The notes: a model not told the origin generated them from the letters alone. A stretch of 64,000 nt of DNA from Syntrophomonas sp. UBA4922 (GCA_002398825.1 DHBS01000051.1:28422-92421), one strand, 5' to 3'; positions 8,234-17,893 are shown, counted from the stretch's first letter. Numbers and translations: made by a program.

Positions 8234-9766
8234 TTAATGGCGCCAGTATTTCCGATCCAGACTGCGATACTGTATGGCCTCGGCCAGGTGATGGGCCTGC
8301 ACCCTTTCGCTTTGCTCCAAATCCGCAATAGTGCGGGCTACCTTTAAGACCCGGTCGTAAGCGCGGGCGCTCATACGCAGGTGCTTAAAGGCCATTTTCA
8401 TCATGGTATCGGCCCGGGCGTCCAGCTGGCAAAACTGTTTTATCTCCTTGGGCCCCATCTTGGAGTTGAGCATCCCGGGCAGATGGTTGAAGCGCTCGGC
8501 CTGCACCTCTCTGGCTCTGACGATGGCCTCTCTCATCATGGCGGTACTCAAACCTGTGGAATTGTCTGTCAAATCTTCATAGTGTATGCGCGGCACCTCC
8601 AGGTGAATATCCATGCGATCCAATAATGGCCCGCTGACCCGGTTTAAATAACGCTGCACCTGCAGCGGGGTGCAGCGGCATTCAAGGTCTGACCCTAACA
8701 GGCCGCATTGGCAGGGATTCATAGAGGCGATCAAACAAAAGCTGGCAGGATAGGTGTAAGTGGCCTGGGCCCTGGCTACGGTGACGGCGCGGTCCTCCAG
8801 GGGCTGCCGCAAAGCTTCCAGGACGTCGCGGTTGAACTCTGGCATTTCATCCAGAAACAAGACCCCGTTAAGCGCCAGGCTGATTTCTCCGGGCCGGGGG
8901 ATCTTGCCCCCGCCGATTATGCTGGCCGAAGAGGCGTTTTTATGAGGGCTCCTGAACGGCCGGGTCAATATGAGGGGCTGATCTGCGCTGAGCAGGTTAG
9001 CCACCGAATAAATACGGGTTGTTTCCAGGATTTCATCGCGGCTCATGGGAGGCAGGATGCCGGGGAAGCGGCGCGCCAGCATGGTCTTCCCGCCTCCCGG
9101 GGGGCCGATCATAAGGACATTATGCATTCCGGCAGCCGCAGTCAGGAGGGCTCTTTTGGCAGTCTCCTGGCCGCGCACCTCGGCAAAATCATGGCTTTCA
9201 CGCTGGCTCCCCAGATTGTCCAGGCTTACCGTAGCGGTAGGGGTAATGGTCCGGTCGCCCTCCAGATACTCCCCGGCCTGTTTGAGGCTGGTTACCGGGA
9301 TTATTGTGATGCCTCCGGTAACGGCTGCTTCAAGGCTGTTGGCTGTGGGAACCATAAATATGCTGCCGGCCGGATCCTGGGAGAGTTTCAGCGACATGGA
9401 AAGAATACCGGGGACGGGGCGCAGAGTTCCGTCCAAGGAGAGTTCGCCGGCCAGGTAAGTGTTGTCGGGCGGGGAGGTATTCAGCTGTGATGAGGCTAAG
9501 AGAATGCCGATAGCAATGGCCAGATCAAAATGGCTGCCTTCTTTTTTTAAATCAGCAGGGGCCAGATTAACGGTAATGCGCCGGTTAGGGAACTCGTAGC
9601 CCGAGTTTTTCACAGCGGCGCGCACCCTTTCCCGAGCTTCCTTGATGGCCACAGACGCCAGGCCGACCACATCAAAAGCCGGCAGTCCGGAGTGAATGTC
9701 CACTTCAACCTTGACAGGCAAGGCGTTAATGCCGGCCAGCACCAAAGTATTTACACTTGCAAGCAT
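8234..9766 (-). CDS. comM: YifB/ComM family Mg-chelatase-like AAA+ ATPase
   Basis: ComM-type proteins are hexameric AAA+ helicases that aid branch migration during integration of foreign DNA by transformation. The N-terminal S5-fold/Lon-like domain (VDIHSGLPAFDVVGLASVAIKEARERV) is followed by a Walker A (GPPGGGKT), FLDEMPEF as Walker B, and the C-terminal Mg-chelatase helical domain (LSARAYDRVLKVARTIADL). Length (510) is typical. I use the ATG at 9766 with GAGG eight bases upstream; an in-frame TTG two codons earlier is possible. In many bacteria it sits beside rnhB and yraN, as it does here at a distance of 4 kb. Confidence 0.93.
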   Translation of the reverse strand: MLASVNTLVLAGINALPVKVEVDIHSGLPAFDVVGLASVAIKEARERVRAAVKNSGYEFPNRRITVNLAPADLKKEGSHFDLAIAIGILLASSQLNTSPPDNTYLAGELSLDGTLRPVPGILSMSLKLSQDPAGSIFMVPTANSLEAAVTGGITIIPVTSLKQAGEYLEGDRTITPTATVSLDNLGSQRESHDFAEVRGQETAKRALLTAAAGMHNVLMIGPPGGGKTMLARRFPGILPPMSRDEILETTRIYSVANLLSADQPLILTRPFRSPHKNASSASIIGGGKIPRPGEISLALNGVLFLDEMPEFNRDVLEALRQPLEDRAVTVARAQATYTYPASFCLIASMNPCQCGLLGSDLECRCTPLQVQRYLNRVSGPLLDRMDIHLEVPRIHYEDLTDNSTGLSTAMMREAIVRAREVQAERFNHLPGMLNSKMGPKEIKQFCQLDARADTMMKMAFKHLRMSARAYDRVLKVARTIADLEQSERVQAHHLAEAIQYRSLDRKYWRH

Positions 9767-10012
9767 GTTCAAGACCTCGTTGTTCGGATAAATGGGATAA
9801 ACTGGTTAGCAACAGTTTACCATATTTATCCATGGGCATAAGACATCTGCAAGAAAAATTTATCCTTCAACCCAACCGGGAAAACCGTATCACAGACGGT
9901 TTAATCTGCCTGCGAAGCATATCGTCCATACTGCCGGGCCTGTTTACAAGGACGGCAAACACGGTGAAGAGGACCTGCTGTAAATTTGCATGCGGAATAT
10001 AAGGAGGGTATT

Positions 10013-10126
10013 ATGAATGGCATATCGCGAAATTCTCTTGACGACTTTATGGTGATGTATGATGGAATAATGGTTTGCGGATTTCCCATCATTGCATGCG
10101 AAATAATCAATTTCTGTCTCCGCTGA
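10013..10126 (+). CDS. Possible 37-aa peptide with strong ribosome site
   Basis: This short frame lies in the divergent gap between comM and the trehalose cluster. Its ATG is preceded by AAGGAGGG at ideal spacing. The predicted peptide (37 residues) has an acidic, Met-rich first half (DDFMVMYDG) and a hydrophobic second half (IMVCGFPIIACEIINFC). I know no family for it. The strong Shine-Dalgarno is the main support. An AAACCGT/ACGGTTT hairpin lies about 110 bp upstream near 9883-9902. Confidence 0.3.
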   Translation: MNGISRNSLDDFMVMYDGIMVCGFPIIACEIINFCLR

Positions 10127-10156
10127 ACTTTACTGCCGCTTGATTCGTTAATTGCC

Positions 10157-10828
10157 TTAATGACCGCGGGGGGATGGGGGGCAAGCGCCCTCGTTCAAGA
10201 TCAGCAATAAATCCGCAAAACGCTGCAGATGGTAGCGGGCCAGATTGCATCGGGTCCCATCGCCGATGGCGGCGCAGTCCATGTTGGCGGCCAGGGCCGC
10301 CCGGATGCCGGATTCGGCGTCTTCAACCACCAAACATTGCGGCGGGTCAATACCCAAACCGGCGCTGGCTTTTAAAAACACTTCCGGGTCAGGCTTGGAG
10401 CGGGTGATGTGGGTGCCGTCCGCTACAGCGTCAAAGTAATTTTCCAGTCCGAGCCGTTTTAAGATGTATGCGGCATTCTTGCTGGAGGAGCCTATGGCCA
10501 TAAGAATCCCCCGGTCTCTTATCCGCTCCATGGTGTCTTTCACCTCGGGGTCCAGGTCGGCCGGCGACATGTTTTGCAGCAGACTGAGATAGAGTTCATT
10601 CTTTTTTTGGAGGTAATGATCCTTCTCCTTCTGACCAAGCCGGCGGGGGCAATACTCCAGAATGATCTCCAGGCTTTCAGCGCGGCTGATCCCGCGCAGG
10701 CGGTTATTGATGGTTTCGTCAAAATGTGCCCCGATTTTATCGGCTATCTGTTTCCAGGCCTGATAGTGATAGCGGTCGGTGTGGCAAATAACCCCGTCCA
10801 GGTCGAAAATAACCGCTTTATACTTCAT
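10157..10828 (-). CDS. pgmB: Beta-phosphoglucomutase (HAD superfamily)
   Basis: The enzyme converts beta-glucose 1-phosphate to glucose 6-phosphate. HAD motifs are complete: IFDLDGVI (nucleophile and acid/base Asp near residues 8-10), GSSSKN, the RSKPDPEVF lysine, and VVEDAESGI. The cap has the HYQAW and LRGISR segments typical of beta-PGM rather than other HAD phosphatases. I place the start at the ATG at 10828, which overlaps the end of the GH65 gene by 11 bp. A longer frame upstream is only the shadow of that gene. Coupling to a GH65 phosphorylase, which releases beta-glucose 1-phosphate, is the classical arrangement. Confidence 0.92.
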   Translation of the reverse strand: MKYKAVIFDLDGVICHTDRYHYQAWKQIADKIGAHFDETINNRLRGISRAESLEIILEYCPRRLGQKEKDHYLQKKNELYLSLLQNMSPADLDPEVKDTMERIRDRGILMAIGSSSKNAAYILKRLGLENYFDAVADGTHITRSKPDPEVFLKASAGLGIDPPQCLVVEDAESGIRAALAANMDCAAIGDGTRCNLARYHLQRFADLLLILNEGACPPSPRGH

Positions 10829-13148
10829 GAAAAGACTCCCTTGGCCATACTGCCGGGCGGGCAACGGTAAGGGTGTCCGCCACAAGATACTCCCGGCCGT
10901 ATACGAATATCTTTTTGGCACTGCCGCATTCCAGGGTGAGAATACATTCGTTTTCTTTAACGTGCACCATGATCCGGCTGTCTTCAATGCATATTTTGAA
11001 GCGGTAAGCCGTCCAGGCCCGGGGCAAAACCGGGGCCAGAAATATTCCGCTTTCTTTAAGCCGGAAGCCTCCGAAGCCATAAACAACGCCCATGTAATTA
11101 TTGCCCATATTGGCGATATGAAGGCCATCCTGGGTATTATTGTGTTTGTCGTCCAGATCTAAGCGGGCGGTATCCTTAAAATAGGCAAAGGCCTTCTCGG
11201 TCATACCCAGGCGAGCCGCCATGATGCCAAATATGCCCCGGGAAAGCGAGGAATCATGGGTGGTGACTTTTTCATAAAAGTGGTGGGAATTAAGCATGGT
11301 TTCCTCGGATTGGGCGTCTTCCAGCAGAAAATGGGCCAGGACCGTATCGGCCTGTTTGCATACCTGGTGACGGTATAAATACAGGGGATGATAATTGAGC
11401 AGCAAAGGAAATTTATCCGGGGGAATCTCCTTGAGGTCCCAGGACTGCTTCTGTAGAAAAGAGTCGTCCTGGGGATTGATTTTCAGCTTTTCATCATAGG
11501 GCAGATACATATGGTCGGCGGCTTTTTTAAAAGCCTCGATTTCTTGCGGTCTTATTTGTATTTTTTGTTCCAGTTCATTCAAACCGCCGCTGCTTTTTAA
11601 CAGATGATAAATTTTGACCGCCCAGTGCAAATGATATTGGGCCAGCACATTGGTATAATAATTGTTGTTTACGATGCAGGTATACTCGTCGGGACCGGTC
11701 ACGCTGTTGATATGGAAGCGGCCCTGGTGGAAATTCCCCACCTCCAGCCATAAACGGGCGGTTTCCCAAATAATCTCGGCGCCCACCGCTCGCATAAACA
11801 TGAGGTCTTTGGTCGCCAGATAATAAGCGATGATCGCATAGGCAATATCCCCATTGATATGGTACTGGGCGGAACCGGCCGGGAAAAAACCGGAGCATTC
11901 CCGGCCCATGATGGTTCGCCAGGGATAAAGCGCTCCGCTTTCATGTCCCAAAATGCGGGCGTTTTCCCGGGCCATATCCAGGGTGGCATAACGATAGGTG
12001 ATCAGCTTTTTGGAAATATCGGGATTGGTGATGGTGAAAAAAGGTTGAATATATATTTCCGAATCCCAGAAGTATTGCCCCTCATAGCCGTCGCCGCTCA
12101 GTCCTTTGGGGGCGATATTGCTGTATTCATCCTTGCCTACCGATTGGATCAATTGATACAAGCTGAAACGGATGGCGTGATTCAACGGCTCGTCGCCGTC
12201 GATTTCGACCGCGCAATTGCTCCAGTATTCGCTCAAATAGGCGGCTTGCTTTTTATACAATTCTCCCAGATCAACCGCCAAAGCCTGTTTCATCTCTATT
12301 TCCGCCTGCCGCCGGCAATCGGGGTAGCGAATCGAATCGCAGAAGACCGCATATTTGATCAGCCTGATTTTTTGGCCCGGTTGGGCCCGGGTGACAAATT
12401 GGCAGATGGCATCGTGGTTGTCAATGATGAATTCTTGCTGGTGCTCCTGAAACAACTGATTTTTTACGCAACTGCAAACCTCCAGGCCTGATTTTGAAGT
12501 TCGGGAGGTGATATAAGAGGCGCCCTCTTTTATTTCGCAGTTTAACGGAATCAAATACTGGATGCATTCGTTGGCCAGGCGGGGATCGCAGGGATGAACA
12601 TAATTTAAAACGGTTCCGTCATGCACCGATTCGATGACCGCTTTAGCGCAGAAATTCAAGGGCTCCACTTCATATTCGATGGTAAACAGGGGGAGCTGGT
12701 GAAAGGAAGCCATCCGGGTAACGGTCAGTCGGAGTTCTTTTCCCCGGGGTGAAAGCCAGCGGACATTTCTCACCGTTATCCCCCGGTCCATATCCAGGCT
12801 CAGCTGGCTGTCCAGAATGGTTCCCCTGAACATGCTGAATTCTTCGTCGTCGAAAGTTATCCTGATGGTTTGCGTGTTGGCTATGTTTAAAGTGGTTTGT
12901 TTTTCTTCCACCAGTCCGTACAATTTTTCAGATTGCGGCACTCTGGCGTAATCGTAAAACCCGTTGATGTATTGACTGGGGGTAACGTCATATCCCGGCG
13001 GATATCCTTCCTCCAGGTCGTAGCGCACGCCGATATATCCGTTGGCGTTATGAAAAAGAACCTCGTGGAGCTTCATATGATAGAGCCCCAGATTGAAATT
13101 TCCAACTTCGTATACAGCCGGTTTATTCTTCATAAAATCTCTACTCAT
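10818..13148 (-). CDS. GH65 glycoside phosphorylase, probably trehalose phosphorylase
   Basis: GH65 enzymes split alpha-glucosides with inverting phosphorolysis to beta-glucose 1-phosphate. The 776-residue length, the N-terminal beta-sandwich and the (alpha/alpha)6 barrel match. VTGPDEYTCIVNNNYYTN carries the catalytic acid Glu, and DSSLSRGIFGI is the phosphate-binding loop. Substrate cannot be fixed from sequence alone: trehalose, maltose, kojibiose and trehalose 6-phosphate enzymes share this fold. The trehalose synthase/phosphatase fusion directly upstream (8-bp overlap) and beta-PGM downstream make trehalose most likely. The start ATG overlaps the preceding stop codon and has AAGGG upstream. 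Confidence 0.85.
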   Translation of the reverse strand: MSRDFMKNKPAVYEVGNFNLGLYHMKLHEVLFHNANGYIGVRYDLEEGYPPGYDVTPSQYINGFYDYARVPQSEKLYGLVEEKQTTLNIANTQTIRITFDDEEFSMFRGTILDSQLSLDMDRGITVRNVRWLSPRGKELRLTVTRMASFHQLPLFTIEYEVEPLNFCAKAVIESVHDGTVLNYVHPCDPRLANECIQYLIPLNCEIKEGASYITSRTSKSGLEVCSCVKNQLFQEHQQEFIIDNHDAICQFVTRAQPGQKIRLIKYAVFCDSIRYPDCRRQAEIEMKQALAVDLGELYKKQAAYLSEYWSNCAVEIDGDEPLNHAIRFSLYQLIQSVGKDEYSNIAPKGLSGDGYEGQYFWDSEIYIQPFFTITNPDISKKLITYRYATLDMARENARILGHESGALYPWRTIMGRECSGFFPAGSAQYHINGDIAYAIIAYYLATKDLMFMRAVGAEIIWETARLWLEVGNFHQGRFHINSVTGPDEYTCIVNNNYYTNVLAQYHLHWAVKIYHLLKSSGGLNELEQKIQIRPQEIEAFKKAADHMYLPYDEKLKINPQDDSFLQKQSWDLKEIPPDKFPLLLNYHPLYLYRHQVCKQADTVLAHFLLEDAQSEETMLNSHHFYEKVTTHDSSLSRGIFGIMAARLGMTEKAFAYFKDTARLDLDDKHNNTQDGLHIANMGNNYMGVVYGFGGFRLKESGIFLAPVLPRAWTAYRFKICIEDSRIMVHVKENECILTLECGSAKKIFVYGREYLVADTLTVARPAVWPRESFHEV

Positions 13149-15348
13149 CCTTACCCTTATTGCTGATGGCGGCCAATTTTTTCAGAATCCCGCGCATAGA
13201 CTGCCAGGATTTGATATGATAGTTGGCATTGGTATTGCCGATGCCTACTTTGATCGCGAAAGAATCCGGCGGAAGGGACGCGAACAGATCTTCATCGGTA
13301 TAATCGTCTCCCGCCCCCAGTATAAAATCAAAATTATTATGCTGAATAAACAACGAGGATACATATCCTTTGTTCACCCGGCCGTCTTTGATTTCCAGGA
13401 CTTTGTTGCCTTCCTGAAGCCCCAGAGTGGTCGATTGGGTCAGCGACAGCAAGGCCTCTTTCATCTCGCTCAGCTTAATGGCGCTCATATCCGGATCACA
13501 TTGGCGGTAATGCCAGGCCAGGGAATATTCTTTCTCCTCGATGAAGGAGCCGGGCATACGGTCGGTATATAATTCCAGTATATGACGGACCGAATCTTTC
13601 CATTCGTTGTCCAAAGACACGGTCATGGTCCACTCTTTTTGATCGCAACGCCGGATCCACAAGCCGTGGGAGGCTAAAAGATTCAAGTTCAGATCCCCCA
13701 GCCATTCCTCCATAATGTTTTTATCGCGGCCGGAAACAATCACCACCGTATTCTGCGGGTCATTGGCCAAATCCGCCAGCAGCAGCTTGAGCTCCTGATC
13801 CGGCCCGGCCTGTTCGGGAATGGTCTTAAACCCCACCAAAGTCCCGTCGTAATCCAAGAAAAGGACTCTGTTGCCCGCGCTTTGATAGGCTTGCTCTATT
13901 TTGTAAAAGTCTTTTTCGATATTCTCCGAAACACTCTGACCGTTGTCTTCCATGACATGATTCAAGGCGTTCAAAAATTCACTGGCCCAGAAGTTTACAT
14001 TATAACGTTTTAAGCGTTGATGCATTTTTTTATTTCTGGTCCTAGCCTCATCCCCGGGCATCTCGAGCGCAGCTTTGATCCCCGAGGCAATGGCGTCATA
14101 ATCATTGGCGTTGACGATCACCGCTTCTCCCAATTCGCTGGCCGCGCCGGCTGTTTCACTGATAACCAGCATGCCTTTGTAATCGGTTCTGGAGGCGATA
14201 TATTCTTTGGCCACCAGATTCATGCCGTCTCTCAGCGGCGTTACCAGTAACACGTCGGCCCGTTTGTAAAAATAAATCAGGCTGTTTTGAGAGAAGGAAC
14301 GAAAGAAAAACCAGATAGGCATCCAACTGAAGGTCCCAAACTCGCCGTTTATTTTGCTGACCAATTCTTCTATTTCTTTCAACAGCTCATCGTAAGAGCC
14401 CACCCCTTCCCGGGAAGGGGCTACCAGCAGATACAGCTTGATTTTTTCCCGATACTGCGGATATTTGAGCAGGAATTTGCGATAAGCTTTGATGCGTTCC
14501 GGAATGCCTTTGCTATAATCGAGCCGGTCTACCGATAAAATTATTTTGCTGCCTTTGACATTTTCAATAATGTCGCCGGTCTCCTGCTGAAATTTTTCCG
14601 GGTCGCATTCTCTGGCAAAATAATCATAATCGATGCCCATGGGGAAGGCGTCTACTTGCACGTATCGATCTTCATAACTGATTTTATTGAAATTATGATC
14701 GGAACCCAGCAGTCTGCGCACACTGCTCAAGAAGTGACGTACATAGTCGTAAGTGTGAAATCCGATTAAATCCGCGCCCAACAGGCCGCTCAGTATTTCT
14801 TCCCGCCATATCAGCAATCTGAAGATTTCAAAGGAAGGAAAAGGAATGTGCAGGAAAAACCCCACTTGCGACTGGGGGTATTTTTCTTTGATCATCTGGG
14901 GCAGCAGCATCAAATGATAATCATGCACCCAGATAATATCGTTTTCCTCGATAATCGGCTCCATGCTCTCCAAGAATTTTCGGTTCACGCTCTGGTAAGC
15001 TTCCCAAGCTTCATGGTCATACTCGGTTTTATTCTTGAAGTAGTGGAATAGCGGCCATATGGTTTTGTTGCAAAAGCCATGATAATACAAGCTGATATCC
15101 TGATCGGATAAAAAAACCGGCCGGCACTGATATTCTTCTTGGAGCCTTTTTTGTACATGGTCTTTTTCGCCGGAAGGCATATCTTCATCGGTTATTCCCA
15201 ACCATCCGACCCACACGCTGCCCGCTTGCTGGTGATAATTCTTCAAACCGGTAGCAAGCCCGCCGATGCTGTTTTGAAACGCAAAACCGGCTGCGTTTCT
15301 CTGCACCGTTACCGGTAAACGATTGGAAACCAGAATCAATTTACTCAT
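13141..15348 (-). CDS. Bifunctional trehalose-6-phosphate synthase/phosphatase (OtsA-OtsB fusion)
   Basis: This 735-residue protein carries two enzymes. The GT20 synthase (about residues 1-475) begins SKLILVSNRLPVTV and has GGLATGLK, VWVHDYHLMLLP and RLDYSKGIPERI. It joins UDP-glucose and glucose 6-phosphate. The HAD trehalose-6-phosphate phosphatase (about 490-735) has LFLDYDGTL, VVIVSGRD and GDDYTDED. Both catalytic sets look intact. Fusions of this kind are known in bacteria and yeast. The start ATG follows GGAGGAGAGG. It is the first gene of a tightly overlapping three-gene minus-strand operon with the GH65 phosphorylase and pgmB. Confidence 0.93.
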   Translation of the reverse strand: MSKLILVSNRLPVTVQRNAAGFAFQNSIGGLATGLKNYHQQAGSVWVGWLGITDEDMPSGEKDHVQKRLQEEYQCRPVFLSDQDISLYYHGFCNKTIWPLFHYFKNKTEYDHEAWEAYQSVNRKFLESMEPIIEENDIIWVHDYHLMLLPQMIKEKYPQSQVGFFLHIPFPSFEIFRLLIWREEILSGLLGADLIGFHTYDYVRHFLSSVRRLLGSDHNFNKISYEDRYVQVDAFPMGIDYDYFARECDPEKFQQETGDIIENVKGSKIILSVDRLDYSKGIPERIKAYRKFLLKYPQYREKIKLYLLVAPSREGVGSYDELLKEIEELVSKINGEFGTFSWMPIWFFFRSFSQNSLIYFYKRADVLLVTPLRDGMNLVAKEYIASRTDYKGMLVISETAGAASELGEAVIVNANDYDAIASGIKAALEMPGDEARTRNKKMHQRLKRYNVNFWASEFLNALNHVMEDNGQSVSENIEKDFYKIEQAYQSAGNRVLFLDYDGTLVGFKTIPEQAGPDQELKLLLADLANDPQNTVVIVSGRDKNIMEEWLGDLNLNLLASHGLWIRRCDQKEWTMTVSLDNEWKDSVRHILELYTDRMPGSFIEEKEYSLAWHYRQCDPDMSAIKLSEMKEALLSLTQSTTLGLQEGNKVLEIKDGRVNKGYVSSLFIQHNNFDFILGAGDDYTDEDLFASLPPDSFAIKVGIGNTNANYHIKSWQSMRGILKKLAAISNKGKDE

Positions 15349-15480
15349 AGGCCTCTCCTCCCCGCCGGTTTCCTGAAGTCATTTTGCATAAAACGCCGAG
15401 CTTCAAAAAAACAAAACAGCCTGCTTGTTCAGGTTACTGACCGTTCCGGCAGATACCTGATATTGCCATTATTATTATAA

Positions 15481-15490
15481 ATTATAACAT
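15481..15490 (-). promoter_or_regulatory. Extended -10 promoter candidate for the trehalose operon
   Basis: On the minus strand the sequence reads TGTTATAAT, an extended -10 element with a perfect TATAAT, about 130 bp upstream of the OtsA-OtsB start. No good -35 hexamer is visible, which fits extended -10 promoters. The rest of the 312-bp gap (15349-15660) holds only a CCCGGCA/TGCCGGG hairpin near 15608-15627 before the metallo-beta-lactamase gene. Confidence 0.4.
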
Positions 15491-15660
15491 AACTGCTTTT
15501 TTCCATCAGTAAGGCCTTGCTTGGGGTAGATAAAAAGCGGTCTGCGATGAGAAGGATGATACATATCCGGGCCTCTCAATTTGAGGTATTATTAGAAGGG
15601 AAAATGACCCCGGCAGTGTTGCCGGGAAACTTGATTAGATTTAATCTGAGGTGATATGTA

Positions 15661-16572
15661 GTGATATTGACTGAAGCAGGTCATTTAATGAACAAGCTGT
15701 ATGCGTTGGGACCCGGCGAATACCGCACCTATCTTTGGGATGCGCCGCACCCGGCCCTGTTTGAGGGCGGGGTGGCTTTCGCAGGCAGGATATATGTGGA
15801 GGCAGTGCGGTCCGTTCTTGGCCGGCGCCAGCCTCAGTGGCTTTTTCTCACTCATGCCCATTGGGATCATTGCGGCGCGGCGGCTTACCTCAAAGAGGCC
15901 TTCCCGGATATGAAAATCGCAGCTTCACCCCGGGCGGTGCAGATCCTTAAACGGCCCAACGCCCTTAAACTCATTGCGCAATTGAACCAGGAGGCCGGGG
16001 AAGAAGTGCGGCTTTCCCCTGATTTTGCGGGATTACCATTAACCGACCGGCCTTTCCGGAGCTTTGCGGTAGACGTCGAAATCGACGACGGCCAGGTGCT
16101 GGAGCTGGGAAAAGGCTTTGCTGTGGAGGCGCTGGCAACTCCCGGACATACGCGCGACCATTTGAGTTATTATCTGCCCCATCAAAAAATACTCATGGTA
16201 GGAGAAACGGCCGGGATATTACGCCAAACCGGGGAGTTAAGCTGCGGATTTGTCTCTGATTACGAGGCTTATCTATCTTCGCTGCGGCGTTTGGCTTCGC
16301 TGCCGGTGGAGATGCTCTGTCAGGGACACCTTTTAGCGGTGGTGGGCAGAGCAGAGGTTAAGGCCTTTTTTGATCGTTCCATCGACGAGACCTTGCGTTT
16401 TAGAGATACCATATACCGGCTGCTCGACGAGGAAGCAGGTTCCATAGACGGGGTGGTGAGGCGGATGAAGAGCCGGTACTATGATTCCTTGCCAATGCCC
16501 AAACAACCGGAAGCTCCCTATTTGATAAATGCCACGGCCCAGGTGACGCATCTGGCCGCAAAAAAATTATGA
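15661..16572 (+). CDS. MBL-fold metallo-hydrolase
   Basis: This 303-residue member of the metallo-beta-lactamase superfamily has the metal-binding THAHWDH motif (H65, H67, D69, H70), a second site in TPGHTRDH near residue 160, and a late His in CQGH near 222. It probably hydrolyses a thioester, lactone or phosphodiester; the substrate cannot be assigned. The long C-terminal extension after the last metal ligand, with YLINATAQVTHLAAK, suggests the glyoxalase-II-like branch. GTG at 15661 is chosen because AGGTGAT lies seven bases upstream; ATG at 15688 is a weaker alternative. It stands alone. Confidence 0.85.
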   Translation: MILTEAGHLMNKLYALGPGEYRTYLWDAPHPALFEGGVAFAGRIYVEAVRSVLGRRQPQWLFLTHAHWDHCGAAAYLKEAFPDMKIAASPRAVQILKRPNALKLIAQLNQEAGEEVRLSPDFAGLPLTDRPFRSFAVDVEIDDGQVLELGKGFAVEALATPGHTRDHLSYYLPHQKILMVGETAGILRQTGELSCGFVSDYEAYLSSLRRLASLPVEMLCQGHLLAVVGRAEVKAFFDRSIDETLRFRDTIYRLLDEEAGSIDGVVRRMKSRYYDSLPMPKQPEAPYLINATAQVTHLAAKKL

Positions 16573-16614
16573 ATGTCTATAGGTGATTCATCTGCAGCCG
16601 TCGTTTACAAATTG

Positions 16615-16851
16615 CTAAAAAGTTCTCTCTTTGGGCAAAAGAATAGAGAGCTGCCCGCTGAGATATAACTGTATCAAAACGACGGCCAGAATCACCCCTA
16701 TACCAATAAACCAAATTGCCCAGAAATATTTAAAAATGTGGGCGTGGCGTTCCTTGAAGGGGGTCTTGAGAGGCTCCTTTTTCTTTATCTCTGCTTTTTT
16801 TTCTTCTTTTAATGCCCGGCGTTCTTTTACTTTAGATTTGGACACCGCCAT
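16615..16851 (-). CDS. Small membrane protein of unknown function
   Basis: This 78-residue protein has a very Lys/Glu-rich N-terminal half (residues 1-38, probably helical and cytoplasmic). One transmembrane helix follows (about 42-66, FWAIWFIGIGVILAVVLIQLYL) and then a short tail. The ATG has TAGAGGAG just upstream. No family is recognised. The charge pattern resembles small membrane anchors, but no partner lies next to it. Confidence 0.6.
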   Translation of the reverse strand: MAVSKSKVKERRALKEEKKAEIKKKEPLKTPFKERHAHIFKYFWAIWFIGIGVILAVVLIQLYLSGQLSILLPKERTF

Positions 16852-17012
16852 AACTCCTCTACCCTGGATTTTACATAGTTATATTTTTGACTTAATTTGA
16901 ACCGAATGCAAGCATATTGTGATTATGATAATTCTGCATATTTTCGTTTCAGGCAGGGGAATTATATATTAGAACAAAAGCTCTTAATTTTTAAATAAAA
17001 GGAGGATAAAGC

Positions 17013-17354
17013 ATGAAAGGGAATTGGATAGGCACTATCGTACGCTTCATTGTTTCTGCGATTGTTTTAATGTTGGTTGCTTATCTATTGCCGGGTATCA
17101 AAGTGGCAGGCTTTACTGGAGCACTAATTGCGGCCATTGTTATAGCAATTATAGGCTACATTGTAGAGTCTGTATTGGGTGACAAGGTTTCACCGCGTTC
17201 CAGAGGCCTGGTAGGATTTATCACTGCGGCCATAGTTATCTATGTGGCCCAGTTCATAATTCCCAACTGGTTGTCAGTGTCAGTACTGGGCGCTCTCCTG
17301 GCCGCGCTGGTAATCGGAATCGTGGATGCCGTGGTTCCTACGGAAATACGGTAG
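17013..17354 (+). CDS. Phage holin family (YvlD/DUF360-like) membrane protein
   Basis: This 113-residue integral membrane protein has four predicted helices: about 6-26, 34-54, 66-83 and 88-107. The LPGIKVAGFTGALIAA start and IVDAVVPTEIR end match the holin_4_2/YvlD-like family. That family is mostly chromosomal and not involved in lysis; its function is unknown. The ATG follows AAAGGAGGAT. A terminator follows the stop, so the gene is monocistronic. Confidence 0.8.
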   Translation: MKGNWIGTIVRFIVSAIVLMLVAYLLPGIKVAGFTGALIAAIVIAIIGYIVESVLGDKVSPRSRGLVGFITAAIVIYVAQFIIPNWLSVSVLGALLAALVIGIVDAVVPTEIR

Positions 17355-17386
17355 GACCGGATCAAGCAATTAAATGAAACTGTTGA

Positions 17387-17420
17387 AAATCGGGTCGGGG
17401 GTTCATCGACCTGATTTTTT
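17387..17420 (+). terminator. Rho-independent terminator after the holin-family gene
   Basis: AAATCGGGTCG (17387-17397) pairs with CGACCTGATTT (17407-17417) around a short loop, with one G-T pair. T residues follow. Confidence 0.75.
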
Positions 17421-17596
17421 ATTGTATGGCTTGACCTCCCAATAGGGCCAGCAAATGGTGTCAGCAGCGCTTAAATAAGCAGATATTGCCCAAAGCGCAC
17501 CGTGCGAAAAGGATTGCCAAGCTGAACAAAGACAAGTAAAATGTACTGAGACGAGTAGCGGTGTAACATGGATTTAGGCAGATTAGAGGTGTATTG

Positions 17597-17860
17597 ATGT
17601 TTAACATCGGTCCCTGGGAACTAATACTTATTTTGGTAGTAGCTTTGATCGTGGTAGGCCCGGGCAAGCTTCCCGAGGTAGCCAAATCCCTGGGTAAAGC
17701 CACCCGGGAGTTCAAGAAAGCCACTACCGGGATAAAAAAGGAATTTGATGAAGCCATCAATTCAGTTGAAGAACCGGCCAGGCCGCCTAAAGCGGAGAGC
17801 CAGCCGATTCAGGAGAGTAAAGCCACTCCTGAAGAAGCCGTAGAGAAAAGCAAGGAATAA
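17597..17860 (+). CDS. tatA: Twin-arginine translocase subunit TatA
   Basis: TatA forms the protein-conducting part of the Tat pathway. The 87-residue protein has the short N-terminal helix ([17 protein letters not shown]), the hinge [21 protein letters not shown] that starts the amphipathic helix, and a charged disordered tail. The usual FGP is VGP. The ATG at 17597 follows GAGGTG; an overlapping TTG precedes it by one codon. No tatC is present in the window, so the partner lies elsewhere. The stop is only 34 bp before the SAM riboswitch. Confidence 0.93.
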   Translation: MFNIGPWELILILVVALIVVGPGKLPEVAKSLGKATREFKKATTGIKKEFDEAINSVEEPARPPKAESQPIQESKATPEEAVEKSKE

Positions 17861-17893
17861 GCAGTCGGTTGCAAAGCAATTGAATAATACTCA

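Noticed and set aside
8708..9490. 260-codon plus-strand frame inside comM
   Set aside because: It lies wholly opposite a clear comM reading frame with intact motifs. Long antisense frames are common at this base composition.
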